The notes below the pieces were generated by a model. It saw only the letters and a list, made by a program, of their open reading frames with translations, did not search any database and had not been told where the DNA came from. 26,286 bases of DNA from a virus, in IMG/VR virus record IMGVR_UViG_3300047473_000003, positions 1-26,286 of that record. The stretch is one strand, 5' to 3'. The stretch's first letter is position 1. Every line of letters begins with the position of its first letter. Shown piece by piece: positions 9,596 through 19,150 of this stretch. The position numbers and the translations under genes are program-made.

Positions 9596-10017
9596 ACCTC
9601 GTCGACTTCGATCCAAGACACATCCGCGAAATGCGACTACAGGAAGCGCAAGTGTGGGCGTTATCCGTGATCCCCCCGGTGTATACGGAGGCGCTGAACC
9701 GGCTGGGGCCCGCGGTCACGGCCATGGACGGCGAGACGATTCTGGCGTCTGCCGGCATCGTGGGTTCTGGGTTTGGGTCAGGAACCCTGTGGGGGTTTGT
9801 GAGTCAGGACGCCGGAAAGCATATGGTTTCAATAATCAAGGTGTTAAATCGGCTGCTGGTGTTCGTCCAGCTGCGCAGAATCGAGGCATCGACGGAGACT
9901 GATTTCAAGCAGGGGTGTCGCCTTTTGGAACTGGTGAAGTTCAAAAACGAGGGCGTCATGGAGTCATACGGGGCGGACGGTCGGGACCATTTCCGCTACG
10001 CGAGGATATTCCGATGA
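9592..10017 (+). CDS. T7 gp13-like acyltransferase-fold protein
   Basis: Encodes 141 residues; its ATG overlaps the gp12-like stop as ATGA. The N-terminus MNLVDFDPRHIREM, the middle segment GIVGSGFGSGTLWGFV and the end (residues about 95-140) with RIEASTETDFKQGCRLLELV and GADGRDHFRYARIF fit the phage gp13 family, which has a GNAT-like shape: the last segment resembles the 'higher-than-average similarity to an older neighbour' positions F..G.R..E..GF of acetyltransferases. T7 gp13 (138 residues) is needed for virion assembly. The position between gp12- and gp14-like genes is the T7 order. Whether it has acyltransferase activity is unknown. Confidence 0.75.
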   Translation: MNLVDFDPRHIREMRLQEAQVWALSVIPPVYTEALNRLGPAVTAMDGETILASAGIVGSGFGSGTLWGFVSQDAGKHMVSIIKVLNRLLVFVQLRRIEASTETDFKQGCRLLELVKFKNEGVMESYGADGRDHFRYARIFR

Positions 10018-10475
10018 GCGGTATTGCAAACATGTTCGGCATTGGGGCCTCCGTTCGGGGCTTTGGCGACATCATGCAGGGCAATGACCAGGCCACAGCC
10101 ATGCGGACCAACGCACAGATCTATGGCGGGGAAGCCTCTACGGCCTCCACGCAGGGCTTTCAGGCGGAAGCCACCCAAAGACGCGCGGGGGCCATGGCGA
10201 TCGGCCGGGAGACGGCTGCGGCGGGGCAGGCCGGGGGTGGGTATGGTGGGTCGACCGGCAGGGCCATTGGACAGTCCATACAGAACGCCGAATTGGATGC
10301 GTTGAACGTCCGCTACAAGTCCCAAATGCAGCGGTGGTCGTATGGAACCCAAGCGGCTTTTATGAACCAGGAAGCCAAAACGCAGGGACAGAATGGGCTG
10401 CTCAAGGCGGGGGCCTCTCTCTTGCAAGGGTATTCGTCGCAATACACCGGACCTGCGCAAATACCAGTCAGTTGA
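10014..10475 (+). CDS. Internal virion protein, gp14-like
   Basis: Encodes 153 residues. ATG 10014 overlaps the previous stop (ATGA) and was preferred to the longer upstream opening, which only shadows the preceding gene. The sequence starts MSGIANMFGIGASVRGFGD and is rich in Ala, Gly and Gln, with a long predicted helix (about residues 25-100) containing repeated AxxxA spacing and no Trp/Cys motif. Composition, size and position match gp14-type internal core proteins, which are ejected into the host envelope at the start of infection. Sequence similarity to T7 gp14 is not obvious by eye, so the assignment is mainly positional. Confidence 0.7.
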   Translation: MSGIANMFGIGASVRGFGDIMQGNDQATAMRTNAQIYGGEASTASTQGFQAEATQRRAGAMAIGRETAAAGQAGGGYGGSTGRAIGQSIQNAELDALNVRYKSQMQRWSYGTQAAFMNQEAKTQGQNGLLKAGASLLQGYSSQYTGPAQIPVS

Positions 10476-10508
10476 TTTTCGGACCCGAGATGAGGGATAA
10501 ACTCATGG

Positions 10509-10826
10509 ATGAGCGGCATCGTCAAAAGCCTGTTACCGATTGCCGGGGCAATCGGCGGCTCTTTGCTGCTGCCCGGAGTGGGAACCGCTGCCGGGGCGGC
10601 GTTAGGCGGTGCGGCGGGAGTTGGCGCGGCTGACCTGATCCATACCGGCGGGAAGGTCCCCCCACCCCCGACAGCCCCTTCGCAGGACACCGCGGCCAAT
10701 GCCGCTCTCGCCCAACAGAATGCCCTGATGCGTCGACGGGGCCTGCTCGCCAACATCGCGGGCGGGGCCCTTCCCGGCGCTGCCACCGCACCGACGACGC
10801 AGACCAAATCCGCCCTGGGTAACTGA
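10509..10826 (+). CDS. Small Gly/Ala-rich hydrophobic virion or membrane protein
   Basis: Encodes 105 residues. Residues 1-45 are hydrophobic, with glycine-zipper spacing (LPIAGAIGGSLLLPGVG and GAALGGAAGVGAADL). They are followed by a Pro-rich linker (GGKVPPPPTAP) and an Ala/Gln-rich helix ending MRRRGLLANIAGG. GAGGG-like GAGG lies about 13 bases upstream of ATG 10509. An ATG 4 bases earlier is in another frame. The gene lies between the gp14- and gp15-like genes and its TGA overlaps the next ATG. Membrane-active glycine-zipper proteins occur among phage ejection proteins, so a second internal virion protein is the best guess. A holin is less likely because a separate lysis block exists downstream. 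Confidence 0.65.
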   Translation: MSGIVKSLLPIAGAIGGSLLLPGVGTAAGAALGGAAGVGAADLIHTGGKVPPPPTAPSQDTAANAALAQQNALMRRRGLLANIAGGALPGAATAPTTQTKSALGN

Positions 10827-12988
10827 TGCCACGCGGTGGCGTCCAGATCGGGGATTACGAACCGACCGTCCCCGTTCAGGAGGGACTGCGTAGGGTAGTC
10901 CCAGAAATGCGCCCCGACACCCTGGGGACGGGATTACAGGAAGTCGGCTCATCCATCGAAGAAGCGCAAAACCGCATGCAGCGGGTGGACGCGGCCTCCT
11001 ATGTGGGGACTCAAGCGGCAAACCTGCGGGTGGCGGCTGAACAGCATCTCGAGGCGAACAGCCAGAAGCCGGCCGATATCTTGGCCAAGGGCGGTGGCTT
11101 TACCCCCTCGGTAATGAACGATTTTAAGGCCACGGCGGATGCTGCGATCAAGGGGGCACCGAACGGCCTTGCCCGCAACATGATGCAGGAGCATGTGGCA
11201 AACGTCGGGGCGGACTTGCAGATCCGCGCGATGAAGCAGGAGGCGGCAACCCGCATCTATCAACGGGCGACGACTGCGGTGCAGGCGGCAGAGCATGCGG
11301 CAACGGCGGTCGAACTGAACCCGTCTTCCTGGCAGGACGCGGGCGCTGAGCAAATCCACGCTGTCCAAAATATGGGACTGGACCCCGAGACGACCCTCAA
11401 ACTGTCCAAGGAAATCGATCACGTCATTTCGACCGCCGCTGCCAAGGGATACGCAAAAACGGACCCGGACGGGACATTGAAGCGGCTGAAAGATGTCAAC
11501 GATCCCCTCTTTTCCAACATGTCCATCGAGGAACGGGAGCGGACTCAGGGGTACGCCACCGGACAGGTGGAAACCAACCACGCCAACGGGGTTATTGCCG
11601 CGTACCGGGGGATGGGGCCTGTACAGGGGGCGAAAGCCTTACAGTCCGTCGACAAACTGGATCTTCCCGAAGAAATCAAAGAAGGCATACGCTCCAAAGT
11701 CGAGGCGGGTATTGGCCAGTTCCGGCAAGAGCAGCGGCAGGTAAACCAGCAGTCCATCATGGGGTTGGAAACCCGCTTGGCCGCAGGCAAAACCAATCCA
11801 GGCGATGTGGGCCTGGCGTACAGCCTTTGGCGTAAAGGCGCATGGACGGCAGAGCAGACCGGCGAGACGGTGGGCCGGATCGAGAAAGCGCAGCAGGTGG
11901 AAGTCGATGACAACGCATTAGAGAAAGCGGCGACGCAAGCCTATCAAAATGGGCAGGCCTTGGACCCGCACGACAAAGACTGGCGCAAAGGCATTGATGC
12001 CACGTTTCAAACCGCGACCAAGGGAGTACAGGCAGGGTCCGCTGAATGGATCAACCGGGCGGCAGACATCGGAGCGAAAACCGGAGTGACCCCGGATTCC
12101 GTGGTTGATTGGTCTCGCGCGCATTTGGTGAGCGGCGACCCACAGACCGCAGCCGCAGCTGCCAATGCGATCCAGCGTGTTACCGACGCAAACCCACGGG
12201 GAACCCCGTTTGCTCTTGATGAGCGGACGCGCGCCATGTCGCGGATGATTAACGATGCGGTAAAGGCAGGAACGGACCCCACAACGGCGGTAACCAATGC
12301 CCGTCAGGTTACATCACTTCCAGACGCAGACGTGAAACGGCTGGACGAAATCTACAAGCAAAAGCAACTCGGATCGAAAGCGGAGGGGGATCTTAAAACA
12401 CAGCTAAAAGCAGACGAGCGGTTTAAGCCGCATTTCTGGTCAAGCATCCCCGACATCCCGCCGCAAATGACCGGCGAGTTTGAAAAACTACGCCAGACCT
12501 ATTTCAAGCTGACGAACGGCAATCCCGATCAAGCGTCAAAACTTGCCGCGGACGACATGAAAAACGTCTGGGGCATCACGCAAGTCAACGGTAAGCCGGA
12601 GTTTATGGAGTTTGCGCCGGAATCGATGAATCCGGGACTCACGACCAAAGCCATTCAGGACGACATGCGAAAGGCCGGCGAAGGGCATACCTGGGAAAAC
12701 AGTTCCAGTCTGCGCCTCGTTCCGACGGCCAACACATATCAAACGCGGGGGCAGGAGTGGGGCATCGGCGCGCCGGATAAGTTTGGTGCGTACAGCATCC
12801 TGACGGACGACAAAGGCAGACCTTTGCGGTATCAACTCCCGACGGCAACGCAAGGGGCAAGACAGCAATACGAAAAAGCATCTCAAGAAGGCATGGCGCG
12901 ACTCAAAGAGGCGCAGGCACAGCAGCGAGCCAGGCAGCAAAACATGGCTGGTGAAGTGTACGCACAGGGTCGACAAGGGGGTCTCTAA
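10826..12988 (+). CDS. Internal virion core protein, gp15-like
   Basis: Encodes 720 residues (T7 gp15 is 747). ATG overlaps the upstream stop (TGATG). The protein is almost wholly helical and rich in Ala, Gln, Glu and Lys. It begins with MPRGGVQIGDYEPTVPVQEGL and has long helices such as DLQIRAMKQEAATRIYQRA (about residues 130-150). A region with AKGYAKTDPDGTLKRLKD (about residues 210-230) is typical of phage core proteins. No enzyme motif is apparent. In T7, gp15 forms part of the internal core and then the trans-periplasmic ejection channel. The order gp14-, gp15-, gp16-like supports the assignment. The stop overlaps the next ATG (TAATG). Confidence 0.8.
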   Translation: MPRGGVQIGDYEPTVPVQEGLRRVVPEMRPDTLGTGLQEVGSSIEEAQNRMQRVDAASYVGTQAANLRVAAEQHLEANSQKPADILAKGGGFTPSVMNDFKATADAAIKGAPNGLARNMMQEHVANVGADLQIRAMKQEAATRIYQRATTAVQAAEHAATAVELNPSSWQDAGAEQIHAVQNMGLDPETTLKLSKEIDHVISTAAAKGYAKTDPDGTLKRLKDVNDPLFSNMSIEERERTQGYATGQVETNHANGVIAAYRGMGPVQGAKALQSVDKLDLPEEIKEGIRSKVEAGIGQFRQEQRQVNQQSIMGLETRLAAGKTNPGDVGLAYSLWRKGAWTAEQTGETVGRIEKAQQVEVDDNALEKAATQAYQNGQALDPHDKDWRKGIDATFQTATKGVQAGSAEWINRAADIGAKTGVTPDSVVDWSRAHLVSGDPQTAAAAANAIQRVTDANPRGTPFALDERTRAMSRMINDAVKAGTDPTTAVTNARQVTSLPDADVKRLDEIYKQKQLGSKAEGDLKTQLKADERFKPHFWSSIPDIPPQMTGEFEKLRQTYFKLTNGNPDQASKLAADDMKNVWGITQVNGKPEFMEFAPESMNPGLTTKAIQDDMRKAGEGHTWENSSSLRLVPTANTYQTRGQEWGIGAPDKFGAYSILTDDKGRPLRYQLPTATQGARQQYEKASQEGMARLKEAQAQQRARQQNMAGEVYAQGRQGGL

Positions 12989-15900
12989 TGCCGCTCATCC
13001 CCAACGACGATCAAATGAGCCTGCCCGACGTTCGCGGCTCGCTGCCGGCACCTACGGCACCGGACATGTCATCGACCGGTGATCTTCTGGGCGCGGCTTT
13101 TCGGCGGCAAAATCTTGTCGGAACGTTGTATGAGCGTGCGATGTATCCAGCCCCGGAAGCTCCCGCCAAACCCGGCTTCGACCCGGAAGTATCGGTCCCC
13201 AAGGGGGCTGAGGATCACGCGCAGATATTCGCGGGTGCGCTGAACGAGCAGGACATCCAATGGCGCGAACAGCAGTACCAGCGGGAGCAAATCGATAAAC
13301 GCATCATCGACGCTCACGGCGGATGGGGCGTGGCCGCAACGATGCTCGCCGGAGCAACGGACCCGTTGACGCTTGCCAGCATGGCGATCCCTATTGTGGG
13401 AGAAACCCGTCTGGCGCAAGCGGGAATCATGGCGGGCGTAGCAGGAGTAACCACGGCGGCGCAGGAGGGCGTCAGAAGGGGGATGGAAGTCTCCGGGACC
13501 AACACGGAATCGGCGTTGAACATCGCAGGATCGATGATCCTGGGCGGCATCATCGGCGCGGCCATCCGCCCGCATGTCCCGGTATCGGAATTTCAAGCGG
13601 CTGCGGCCAAGATCGATGAATCGTTCAGGAACGAAGGCGCGCAGCCGATGGGTCCGATTGACGGTCGCCAGTCGATCATTCCCGAGACGCATGTCGAAGT
13701 CGCGCCGCCGCACCCGGAATCGGGGAAGGCGGCTGAGCCGGGCGGACGGGCGGATGTGCCTAAGGAAGGCAAATGGATAGCCGCCGACAAGCCAATATGG
13801 GAAATGTCGGCGGACGAGCTGCACGCCCATGCCGACAAACTGGACTCGGAAAGTGTCGACACACTAACTTCGATTTTTGGAAACAAAAAAGATGCAACCA
13901 AGTTTCACAGACTCGCCAATAGCGAGCGAGACAGCGACTATGCCGCGTCTGAAAAAATGGTTGAAAGTCTGCCAGAAGACAAGCAGAGATTAATCGAGCA
14001 GTGGGATACCGGTGGTGGTCTCCATGCCATCAATGGGAGCGAGTTGCGAGATCTTGAAAAGGCGGTGAGATCCATGCATGCAGTGGGGTCACCGGAAGAG
14101 TTGGCCGAACGGCTCAAACATGCGCTGACCAACATTGGCGACGCGACAGATCCCAGTTTAATGAAAACCAAAGAAATGCGCGCGCTCATGGAAACCAAAG
14201 CGGCGCACGAAGTAGCGACCGAAAATGGATGGGACCTGAAACAGATCAGCGAACAGGCGATCAAATCGGCGGCTTCCAGATTCTCAGATCCAAATGACGC
14301 AGAATTTATGCTTGGGCGATTTTTGAAAGAGCCAGAAGTGACGACCCCGCACGGACCAACACCGCTCAAGATTGGCGCGGCAGAAGGCGGCGAGTCAGTG
14401 GCGAAGTCAGAGCAGCCGAAAGCCGCTCTCCCCGACGTTCCCCAGGCCATCGGCGAACTGCACGTAAACCCGGAGGCGGAATCGACCGCCGGGGCCGCGC
14501 AAGCATCAAACCCCACGCTACGCGGCGAGACGATTGCGCGCGGGGCGGAAACGCTGTCGAACACGTTGGGGCGTGTGTCTCCGGGTGGGCGGTTGATGAA
14601 CTCGCCGTCCATCGAATCGCGCAAGCTATTGCAGGAATTGGCGAACCTTCCCGAGACGACAGAGAAAAACTGGCAAGGGGCGTCTACGGCATCGCCAATC
14701 GAAAGGGAGCTGTGGAAGTACGACGGCGTACACCATGAGGGCATGCAGGCGCGGGCGGAACAATGGAAGGCGTACAAAGAGCGCATGGCGGGACTCGGAC
14801 AAAAGACGATGACGCGGCAGGAGTTTTATGAATCAATCGCGCACGCCATGCGACGCGGCGACCAACATCCAGTGCCAGAAGTCGCAGCGGCAGCGAAGAA
14901 AACTCGCGAGATTGAATTTGACCCGTTGAAAGAACGGGCAATCAAAGCCGGGTTACTGCCCGAAGGCGTCACCCCGAAAGGGGCCATGTCCTACCTGATG
15001 CGCCAATACGATACGGAAAAAATTCGCGCCAACTTGGGCGACTGGTTGAAGCTCTTGCGGGAAGGATTTCAAAAGCAGGGCGTGGACGCGGCGGAAGCGG
15101 CGGACATTGCCCACAGCGTTACCAGAAACATCATGGGATCGGAACGCGGCACGATGGACTGGAAAGTCCTGGATGACGTAGTGCCGAAATCGGGTCAGAT
15201 GAAGGAGCGCACACTGAATCTGCCCGATGAAGTGCTGGAACCATACCTCAACAGCGACATCGACCATGTGGCGCACAGTTACCTGCGCTCGATGGCTCCC
15301 GAAGTGGAAATGACGGAGCGGTTCGGCTCAAGGGATATGAAGGATCAAATCAGCGCAGTACATGACGACTACGCCAGAATGATCGAGCGCGCTCCCGACA
15401 ACGCGAGCAAGGAAGAACTATCGAAACATATGGAAGCGGATTTGCGGGATCTGACGGCGGTACGCGACCGGCTCTACGGCATTTATGGCGCACCGAAAGA
15501 CGCAAGCCATTTTGCGGTAAGGGCGGGACGGCTTCTGCGGTCAGTCAACGCAGCGAGACTTCTGGGTGCCGCAACCCTTGCGCATTTTCCAGACATCGCC
15601 AACGTCATGATGCGGTACGGGCTTGGCAATACGATGGCGGCCATCGGCAAGGTATTGACGAGCCCCGAGGCGTTCAACCTGACCCGCTCGGAGGCAAAAC
15701 GGATGGGCGCGGGGCTCGATATGTCCATGAACGCCACGGCGGCGATGCTTGGCGACTACGCCAACCACAGTCAGTGGGGACCGCAGCGATTCATGAACCG
15801 ACTGTCGCGTGCATTTACCATTGCCACATTGGAAACCCCGCTGATTACTGCCGTTCAACAACTGACATCGACCATGGCGCAGGACGCCATCGTGCGTGCC

Positions 15901-16764
15901 GCACAGAAAGTCGCGGGCGGCGGGGCGATTGCCGATGCGCGCATGGCCGCGATGGCCGCGGCGGGAATCGACCGGGACATGCTCGGGAGAATCGCGGCTC
16001 AACATGAACAATTCGGCGCAAAGGTCAACGGCCTTCATTTCGGCATGTCGGACCAGTGGGCAGACAAGGAAGCGGCCCGTGTTTTCGAGTCTGCGATATT
16101 GCGTGACGCGCACTCGGTCACACTTCGACCTGGGGCGGGTGATACGCCGTTGTTCATGTCGACAGAATGGGGTAAGGCGCTGCGGCAATTTACGACATTT
16201 GGCTATGCCGCGCAGCGCTCTGTCGTCAATCCGCTAATGCAGGGACTTGCGCATGGCGACCCCAGGGCGGCGCAGGCATTATTTGCTCTCGCGGCGGCGG
16301 GAACACTGTCGTATGTGTCGAAACAGAAAGCAGCTGGACAACCCATTGAGCCGTTCGACTCGCCCCGGTTCGCGCTCGAAGTGTTGGATAAATCGAACCT
16401 GATGGGCTGGACATCAGACCTCGTGTTCCCCGCTCTGTGGACGATGGGGTTTAAGAATCTATCCCGCTGGTCGGATCGCGACCCGGTAGAAACCATTGGC
16501 GGGCCTGTTGTGGGGACAGTATTCAGCACGTATGGGCGTCAACTGCCGGGCAAGCTTATCGCACCATTGCGGGATGACGACTCGGGACAAAAAGGCATCA
16601 GCCGCGCAGACCTTCACTTTATGCGCCGTCTCATGCCAGCGCAGAATCTTTGGTATCTACGCAACGGCATCAACAGTTTAGAGGACGCCACAGGCGACGC
16701 CTTCGACCTTCCCGGTAAATCCAACGCGGATCGAGCCGCGGAACTAGCGAGTACAGCAGAATGA
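12988..16764 (+). CDS. Large internal virion protein, gp16-like
   Basis: Encodes 1258 residues (T7 gp16 is 1318). Residues about 110-195 are hydrophobic, with GATDPLTLASMAIPIVGE and a glycine-rich stretch ending GSMILGGIIGAAIRPHV, which could insert in membranes during ejection. A variable low-conservation part (about 200-520) is followed by a long helical region with features common to large phage ejection proteins (SDIDHVAHSYLRSMAPEVEM at about residue 750; FGSRDMKDQI). T7 gp16 has an N-terminal transglycosylase; I see no convincing lysozyme-like catalytic motif at either end here. The stop overlaps the tail-fibre start (ATGA). Confidence 0.78.
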   Translation: MPLIPNDDQMSLPDVRGSLPAPTAPDMSSTGDLLGAAFRRQNLVGTLYERAMYPAPEAPAKPGFDPEVSVPKGAEDHAQIFAGALNEQDIQWREQQYQREQIDKRIIDAHGGWGVAATMLAGATDPLTLASMAIPIVGETRLAQAGIMAGVAGVTTAAQEGVRRGMEVSGTNTESALNIAGSMILGGIIGAAIRPHVPVSEFQAAAAKIDESFRNEGAQPMGPIDGRQSIIPETHVEVAPPHPESGKAAEPGGRADVPKEGKWIAADKPIWEMSADELHAHADKLDSESVDTLTSIFGNKKDATKFHRLANSERDSDYAASEKMVESLPEDKQRLIEQWDTGGGLHAINGSELRDLEKAVRSMHAVGSPEELAERLKHALTNIGDATDPSLMKTKEMRALMETKAAHEVATENGWDLKQISEQAIKSAASRFSDPNDAEFMLGRFLKEPEVTTPHGPTPLKIGAAEGGESVAKSEQPKAALPDVPQAIGELHVNPEAESTAGAAQASNPTLRGETIARGAETLSNTLGRVSPGGRLMNSPSIESRKLLQELANLPETTEKNWQGASTASPIERELWKYDGVHHEGMQARAEQWKAYKERMAGLGQKTMTRQEFYESIAHAMRRGDQHPVPEVAAAAKKTREIEFDPLKERAIKAGLLPEGVTPKGAMSYLMRQYDTEKIRANLGDWLKLLREGFQKQGVDAAEAADIAHSVTRNIMGSERGTMDWKVLDDVVPKSGQMKERTLNLPDEVLEPYLNSDIDHVAHSYLRSMAPEVEMTERFGSRDMKDQISAVHDDYARMIERAPDNASKEELSKHMEADLRDLTAVRDRLYGIYGAPKDASHFAVRAGRLLRSVNAARLLGAATLAHFPDIANVMMRYGLGNTMAAIGKVLTSPEAFNLTRSEAKRMGAGLDMSMNATAAMLGDYANHSQWGPQRFMNRLSRAFTIATLETPLITAVQQLTSTMAQDAIVRAAQKVAGGGAIADARMAAMAAAGIDRDMLGRIAAQHEQFGAKVNGLHFGMSDQWADKEAARVFESAILRDAHSVTLRPGAGDTPLFMSTEWGKALRQFTTFGYAAQRSVVNPLMQGLAHGDPRAAQALFALAAAGTLSYVSKQKAAGQPIEPFDSPRFALEVLDKSNLMGWTSDLVFPALWTMGFKNLSRWSDRDPVETIGGPVVGTVFSTYGRQLPGKLIAPLRDDDSGQKGISRADLHFMRRLMPAQNLWYLRNGINSLEDATGDAFDLPGKSNADRAAELASTAE

Positions 16765-18929
16765 CAGTTTCATCCCAAACGATCCGCGTCAGCTACACCG
16801 GGGACGGCACGACGACCGCCTTTACCGTGCCCTTTCTGTTCTACGCCAACACGGACCTTGAGGTTTTTACGAACGGCGCACAGGTCAGCACGGGCTTTTC
16901 GGTAACCGGGGCGGGCATTGGGTCTGGAACGATCACGTTCTCGCAACCGCCGTCGGCGGGCGTGAACATCCAGTGCATTCTCTCGCCGCCGATCACGCAG
17001 CTGGTTAATCTGGTCGACGGTACGGCCTTCCCCTCGGCAACGCTCAACCAGGTCAACGACCGGGCAATCCAGATCGATCTGCGGCTACAGGATCAGATCA
17101 GCCGGTCGATCGTGGCCCCCGATGGGGATGTATCGCCACAGTTCGGACTGCCGAAAGCGTCTGTCCGTGCGGGCGGCTTTCTGACCTTCGACGCCAACGG
17201 CAATCTCGCAGTATCGCAAACCCTTCCTCCGGGAACGGTCCTAAACGCAGCGGCGGTGGGAGCCCTGATCTACCCGCAGACAGCCCAGGAGGCGGCGAAC
17301 AACATTGTCCCGTCCGTGCCCTGGTGGCCTCCCGGTCGACCGGAGCGGTACGGTGCCGTGGCGGACGGGAAAACGGATGACACGGTGGCGGTACAGGCGG
17401 CGATCACCGGCTCGAACATCGTCACCTTGTCCGCCGGCAAGATCTACGCGGTAACGTCCGTCACCATTTCCAATGCATTCACGCGCTATTACGGCAACGG
17501 CGGAGTATTGGCTGGCATCTCTGCCACGGCAAAGTCTGCCGTGGTGCAAATCCTGACGAGCTATGCCGCGTACTACGATCTGGTGACATCGACAAATCTC
17601 GGCACGGTGGTCCCGAATCCCAATTACACCTGCTCGGTCTGGTTCGGTGCTGCAACCGGAAACTACCAGTGGAACAAGTTCTATGGCTTGTTCATGACCT
17701 CGGCAACCCGTGGGCTTGTGATCGGTGCGCTACCGGGAAATACCCCGGATGCAAATAGCCTCATCAGCGAAAACCAATGGTACGGCTTTGGTACGGTGGG
17801 GGTGCAAAACCCGTTCTATCACAACTGCACACAAGGGTTTGCCTGGTTCAGCAACCCCGTATTTTATTCGGGATCGGAGAACTGGACGGGAACGTTCAGC
17901 CAATCGGCTGCCAGGGCAATCGAGAACGTGCTCGGTGCCATGTTCTGCCAGGGCGGGGAAATCGAGTTTCCCTACAACTCGGGGGCTTATGCTGCTTCGA
18001 TCAAGAGCGCCATTTTGATCGGCATGTACATCGAGAAAAACGTGCCGTTCTATCTGACCGGCGATGGCCTGAGCATGTCGGATTGTTTGATTTATGACCT
18101 CGTTCCTGGGGCATCGTCCATCACGCTGGCAAGCGGCGCAACGGGGTTCTGCAAGATCGAGGGGTGTGAGTTTCAGCGTCCGTCGACCCCTCCCCCTGGC
18201 GTGGGTTCCTACGATGGAACGTCCATGATTGATGCGTCCGTGGCGGGAGCGTTTACCGTCTCCCTGTCGGGATGCATCACAAAGGAATGGTCATGGAACA
18301 CGGTCAACGGCAATACGCGGCTCGTCAAAACGACCGATGGCAATGGCACGCTGGTCCGTTACCGCGACCACATCATGCAGAAAACCGCGCAGGCGGCGTT
18401 TGACACCAATATCTACGCATTCGACTCCCCCGGCGATTCCATGCTGGACGGTTCGACCTTCGACCGCCTGGGGTACAGCACGACCGGGTGGGAACTCGTC
18501 ATCGTGAACGGTGGTGGAACCACCATGACCAACACGACCGCCGCGGGACCGACCGGCTATAACGCGAAGCAGATCCAACTGCTTGCGACCGGGAACTATT
18601 CGGTCATCTCCCCGTCCACGCACATCCCGTGCGCGCCGGGCGAACTCTTTTGGGTGTCCTGCTGGATCAATACCATCTCAGGCGGCAACGGCAAACTCGT
18701 CCTGCGCTGCTTCGACACCAGCAACACGGAAATTTTCTCGGCCGGTCAGCCGGCAATCATCCTCGCGGACTCGGGAAGCATCCCGGCGAATACATGGACG
18801 TTCTGCGAGTCCCCCTCTGGATCTTTGCCAACAGGAACGGCCTATGTCGCGCCCGCAATCTATGGAAATACGTCGACGGTCATCGCCACCGACATGCGGA
18901 TACGTCACGCCGATGCGGACAACCAATGA
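16761..18929 (+). CDS. Tail fibre/spike with T7 gp17-type N-terminal domain
   Basis: Encodes 722 residues. Residues 1-150 match the T7 tail-fibre N-terminal attachment domain: YTGDGTTTAFTVPFLFY, a strand with VFTNGAQV, then FPSATLNQVNDRAIQ and LQDQISRS. Residues 196-208 (RYGAVADGKTDDT) are the classical start of a pectate-lyase-type beta-helix, so the fibre continues as an enzymatic-type spike. The rest has Asn/Gly-rich strands, a possible carbohydrate-binding part (about 570-700, with PGELFWVSCWINT) and a short acidic end. It probably attaches to the nozzle and recognises or cuts host surface glycans. It overlaps the gp16-like stop by ATGA, the same gene order as T7 gp16-gp17. Confidence 0.88.
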   Translation: MTVSSQTIRVSYTGDGTTTAFTVPFLFYANTDLEVFTNGAQVSTGFSVTGAGIGSGTITFSQPPSAGVNIQCILSPPITQLVNLVDGTAFPSATLNQVNDRAIQIDLRLQDQISRSIVAPDGDVSPQFGLPKASVRAGGFLTFDANGNLAVSQTLPPGTVLNAAAVGALIYPQTAQEAANNIVPSVPWWPPGRPERYGAVADGKTDDTVAVQAAITGSNIVTLSAGKIYAVTSVTISNAFTRYYGNGGVLAGISATAKSAVVQILTSYAAYYDLVTSTNLGTVVPNPNYTCSVWFGAATGNYQWNKFYGLFMTSATRGLVIGALPGNTPDANSLISENQWYGFGTVGVQNPFYHNCTQGFAWFSNPVFYSGSENWTGTFSQSAARAIENVLGAMFCQGGEIEFPYNSGAYAASIKSAILIGMYIEKNVPFYLTGDGLSMSDCLIYDLVPGASSITLASGATGFCKIEGCEFQRPSTPPPGVGSYDGTSMIDASVAGAFTVSLSGCITKEWSWNTVNGNTRLVKTTDGNGTLVRYRDHIMQKTAQAAFDTNIYAFDSPGDSMLDGSTFDRLGYSTTGWELVIVNGGGTTMTNTTAAGPTGYNAKQIQLLATGNYSVISPSTHIPCAPGELFWVSCWINTISGGNGKLVLRCFDTSNTEIFSAGQPAIILADSGSIPANTWTFCESPSGSLPTGTAYVAPAIYGNTSTVIATDMRIRHADADNQ

Positions 18930-19150
18930 CACAGGCGAAAGAAGTGATTGAGTGCGGCCTATTGGGCTTAGGCCCGGTGGCCGCGGTCGCGGTGGTCAAC
19001 CACGCTGCCTCGTTCGATATGTCAAGCCTTTTCGCGGAAGAGCTGATTATAAACACGATACTGCAGACCATCGTTCTATTGTTGGGCGGCATCTCGGCCG
19101 CGCTCGGTATCTATCTTGCGATCAAGCGCATCAAGGGGCCGAAGGAATGA
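18926..19150 (+). CDS. Candidate holin
   Basis: Encodes 74 residues from ATG 18926, overlapping the fibre stop (ATGA). Residues about 10-27 (CGLLGLGPVAAVAVVNHA) are moderately hydrophobic. Residues about 43-67 (a run of Ile/Leu/Val/Gly including TIVLLLGGISAALGIYLAI) form a strong transmembrane segment, followed by the basic end KRIKGPKE. Small size, one or two membrane segments, a charged C-terminus and an ATGA overlap with a muralytic gene fit a phage holin. Sequence alone cannot prove pore formation. Confidence 0.65.
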   Translation: MTQAKEVIECGLLGLGPVAAVAVVNHAASFDMSSLFAEELIINTILQTIVLLLGGISAALGIYLAIKRIKGPKE

